Origin: Clostridia bacterium
GTDB lineage: Bacteria > Bacillota > Clostridia > Oscillospirales > Acutalibacteraceae
DNA length: 8,829 nt
Assembly (NCBI GenBank): GCA_017387165.1
Contig: JAFOFS010000337.1
Span: 1-8,829, forward strand
Direction: 5' to 3'
Below, piece after piece: positions 7,239 through 8,829 of this stretch. A program made the position numbers and the translations under genes. Within the stretch, counting starts at the first letter, position 1. The number at the start of each line of letters is the position of its first letter. Under the pieces are notes generated by a model. That model saw only the letters and a list, made by a program, of their open reading frames with translations. It ran no database searches and was not told where the DNA came from.

Positions 7239-7931
7239 TTATTCAAAAATCATGGCCAGAGAAGCGGTTTCGCGCATGGAAATGTAATCGGTATCCGACA
7301 CGATGATGTGGTCGCGCAGACGCACGTCAACGGCTTTCAGCTCTTTTCTCACCAAAATGGTGGAATTGACGTCCTCACGGGAGGGGAGCGGATGACCTGC
7401 CGGATGGTTGTGCGCCAGCACGATCGAACGGGCATCGTCCAGTACCGCCTGCCGCAGGATCAATTTGATGTTGATGGCGGTGGCGTTGGGCGTTCCCGTG
7501 GAGATCTCGGTCACGTTGAGCGCCTCGCTGCGGTCGTTGAGGGATACCATCAGCAGCTTTTCCTTATCGCATCGCCAGAAACGCGGAAGCAGGAAACGAC
7601 CGATATCCTCGGTGGTTTGCAAAAGCGTGCCGGTCGGACGCTCGGTCAGCCCGTGCCGTGTGACCAATTCGCCGCAAAGCTGAATGAGGGTCGCGGTGTG
7701 CGCCCCGACGCCGGGGATCGCCATCAGCTGCTCGTATTTTGCTTGCAGCAGACCGTGTACCGATCCGAAACGGTCGATCAGCCGATGCGCCAACACGTTG
7801 GTATCGCCCTGCGGAATACCGAAAAACAGCAGCAGCTCCACCAGCTGATGCTCGCTGAAGCGCTCGGCGCCGTACTGCAGGAATTCCTCCTTCATCCGTT
7901 GCCGGTGACCGCTGTGCGGACTTTTCTCCAC
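7239..7931 (-). CDS. radC: RadC family JAB/MPN-domain protein (divergent)
   Basis: RadC proteins (DUF2466) combine an N-terminal helix-hairpin-helix-like region with a JAB/MPN metal-binding domain. Their function is unsettled: the classical radC repair mutation of E. coli proved to lie in recG. Residues counted from the GTG at 7940: IPGVG hairpin at 75-79, and JAMM residues H177, H179, S187, D190 (HNHPAGHPLPSRED). E127 in the KEKLLMVSL strand is the likely fourth member. The usual HPREIF helix start is replaced by NIKLIL (157-162). No ATG start exists. GTG at 7931 is preferred because AAAGAGGTGA lies at proper distance before it; GTG at 7940 would add three residues but falls inside that ribosome site. 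The product is then 230 aa, about normal for the family. It has its own promoter and terminator, so it is monocistronic. Confidence 0.92.
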   Translation of the reverse strand: MEKSPHSGHRQRMKEEFLQYGAERFSEHQLVELLLFFGIPQGDTNVLAHRLIDRFGSVHGLLQAKYEQLMAIPGVGAHTATLIQLCGELVTRHGLTERPTGTLLQTTEDIGRFLLPRFWRCDKEKLLMVSLNDRSEALNVTEISTGTPNATAINIKLILRQAVLDDARSIVLAHNHPAGHPLPSREDVNSTILVRKELKAVDVRLRDHIIVSDTDYISMRETASLAMIFE

Positions 7932-7962
7932 GACTCTCACCTCTTTCCGAACATTTTAATAC

Positions 7963-7991
7963 AGTATAGCACAACTTTTTATAAAAAGCAA
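7963..7991 (-). promoter_or_regulatory. radC promoter
   Basis: On the minus strand the -35 box is TTGCTT (7991-7986) and the -10 is TATACT (7968-7963), with a 17-bp spacer and an extended -10 TG (TGCTATACT). Predicted transcription start is near 7956, so the leader is only about 25 nt. Confidence 0.75.
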
Positions 7992-7992
7992 T

Positions 7993-8021
7993 TTGCATTG
8001 TAAAAGTTTTTGTGTTATACT
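7993..8021 (+). promoter_or_regulatory. Promoter of the RluA-family synthase gene
   Basis: The -35 box is TTGCAT (7993-7998) and the -10 is TATACT (8016-8021), with a 17-bp spacer and extended -10 TG (TGTTATACT). Transcription should start near 8028, about 21 nt before the ATG, leaving just enough room for the ribosome site. Confidence 0.75.
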
Positions 8022-8048
8022 GTATTTCGTTGCAAAGGAGGTGTGACG

Positions 8049-8829
8049 ATGAAACAAGTGACCGTCGGGAAAAACGACGCCGGACAGCGAATGGATAAGT
8101 TCCTGACCAAGACTTTCCGCAATCTGCCGCAATCGCTGATGTATCGCGCCATTCGGAAAAAGGATATCAAGCTCAACGGCAAGCGCTGTGAGATCTCCAC
8201 CCGCGTGGCGGAGGGGGACACCGTCACGCTGTATCTGCCGGACGACGCGCTGGAGATTTCCGCGCCCGTCTACGAATTTTTGACTGCTTCCCGTAAACTG
8301 GATATCGTTTACGAGGACGACAACCTGATGCTGCTCAACAAACCGGTCGGCCTGCTGGTGCATCCCGACGACCGCGAGTTTGGCGACACCCTCATTTTCC
8401 GCGTCCAGCGGTATTTGTACGAGAAGGGGGAGTACCGCCCCGACGAGGAGAACAGCTTTGTTCCGGCGCTGGTCAACCGCATTGACCGCAATACCGAGGG
8501 CATCGTCATTGCGGCCAAAAACGCCGCCGCTCTCCGCATTTTGAACGAACGGCTGAAAAATCGCGAAATTCAAAAATACTACCTCTGCCTCGTCCACGGC
8601 ACCATGCCGCAGACCGAGGATACCCTCACCGGCTATCTGGAGAAAAACAGCGACCAAAACCGCGTCTACATTTCCGACCGCCGCACGGGTGACGCCTCCC
8701 GTACCATTGCCACCGCCTATAAGGTGCTGGAAGCGCACGACGGACTCTCTCTGCTGGAGATCCACCTGCTGACCGGTCGCACCCACCAGATCCGCGCCCA
8801 CCTCGCCTCGATCGGTCATCCGCTGCTCG
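8049..8829 (+). CDS. RluA-family pseudouridine synthase (RluC/RluD-like), 3'-truncated by the window edge
   Basis: Isomerises uridine to pseudouridine in rRNA or tRNA; the target cannot be told from sequence. ATG at 8049 is preceded by AAAGGAGGTG (8034-8043), an almost ideal ribosome site. 260 codons are visible and the frame is open to the edge, ending GHPLL just before the family's usual GD; most of the protein (about 300 aa in the family) is present. An S4 RNA-binding domain spans about residues 12-65 (AGQRMDKFL, then the KKDIKLNGKR loop). The catalytic domain begins near 85 with NKPVGLLVHP (97-106). The catalytic motif reads NRIDRNTEG (143-151), with D146 the nucleophile; the usual form is HRLDxxTSG, so His is Asn and Ser is Glu. 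YYLCLVHG (177-184) and RTHQIRAHL (244-252) follow. It is transcribed divergently from radC. Family very secure; RluC, RluD or another subgroup undecided. Confidence 0.95.
   Translation, partial: MKQVTVGKNDAGQRMDKFLTKTFRNLPQSLMYRAIRKKDIKLNGKRCEISTRVAEGDTVTLYLPDDALEISAPVYEFLTASRKLDIVYEDDNLMLLNKPVGLLVHPDDREFGDTLIFRVQRYLYEKGEYRPDEENSFVPALVNRIDRNTEGIVIAAKNAAALRILNERLKNREIQKYYLCLVHGTMPQTEDTLTGYLEKNSDQNRVYISDRRTGDASRTIATAYKVLEAHDGLSLLEIHLLTGRTHQIRAHLASIGHPLL

Larger units (their letters stand above)
7958..8026. repeat. Inverted repeat joining the divergent radC and rlu promoters
   Basis: AATACAGTATAGCACAA (7958-7974) and TTGTGTTATACTGTATT (8010-8026) are inverted copies matching at 16 of 17 positions. 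Weaker symmetry continues inward to the centre at base 7992. The arms hold both -10 boxes with flanking bases on each side, and the centre is the single base between the two -35 boxes. The match extends beyond what the promoter consensus requires, so a shared operator is possible though unproven. Confidence 0.75.

Noticed and set aside
7209..8003. A 264-codon open frame on the plus strand opposite radC
   Set aside because: Antisense to radC, begins inside the radC terminator hairpin and ends in the promoter region; no domain recognisable.
7956..8819. A 287-codon open frame on the minus strand opposite the RluA-family gene
   Set aside because: The plus-strand frame at 8049 has an ideal ribosome site, a promoter and clear pseudouridine synthase motifs; the minus-strand frame has none and would run through the divergent promoters.

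Overview
The window looks like ordinary chromosome from a fairly GC-rich member of the Bacillota, most probably class Clostridia (an Oscillospirales-like lineage is my inference). The reasons are the gene content and order (uvrB followed directly by uvrA; formate-tetrahydrofolate ligase; a RadC protein opening with a GHRQRM-type segment; an RluA-family synthase with NRID in place of HRLD), strong AGGAGG-type ribosome binding sites, and AT-rich sigma-A promoters with extended -10 boxes set between GC-rich genes. I see no insertion sequence, phage gene, CRISPR array, tRNA or rRNA.

Layout from left to right. (1) The 3' part of fhs on the plus strand, cut by the left edge within its ATP-binding P-loop. 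(2) A 14-bp perfect hairpin with A and T tracts on its two sides, which can terminate both converging transcripts. (3) A minus-strand operon uvrB-uvrA-trmO, read right to left: uvrB and uvrA are 3 bp apart and uvrA/trmO share an ATGA overlap. It is driven by a near-consensus promoter at 7078-7106 and has a leader of about 74 nt with a direct repeat and two small hairpins. (4) The radC terminator and then radC on the minus strand. (5) A very compact divergent promoter pair centred on base 7992 that serves radC leftward and an RluA-family pseudouridine synthase gene rightward. (6) That pseudouridine synthase gene, cut by the right edge after 260 codons. No gap between genes exceeds 300 bases; the largest, 6998-7238, holds the uvrB leader and promoter and the radC terminator.

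How the genes work together. UvrA and UvrB are the damage-recognition half of nucleotide excision repair; uvrC is not in the window. TrmO, translationally coupled to uvrA, methylates the t6A base of certain tRNAs, so the operon joins DNA repair and tRNA modification. RadC is a JAB/MPN-domain protein of uncertain function. The RluA-family enzyme modifies uridines in structured RNA. Fhs feeds one-carbon units into the folate pool.

I did not find an undescribed multi-gene system. The points most worth a second look are regulatory: the uvrB leader (direct repeat plus a possible anti-Shine-Dalgarno switch), the lack of a recognisable LexA box at the uvrBA promoter, and the almost perfect two-fold symmetry of the radC/rlu divergent promoter. 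Several proteins also carry substitutions in signature motifs.
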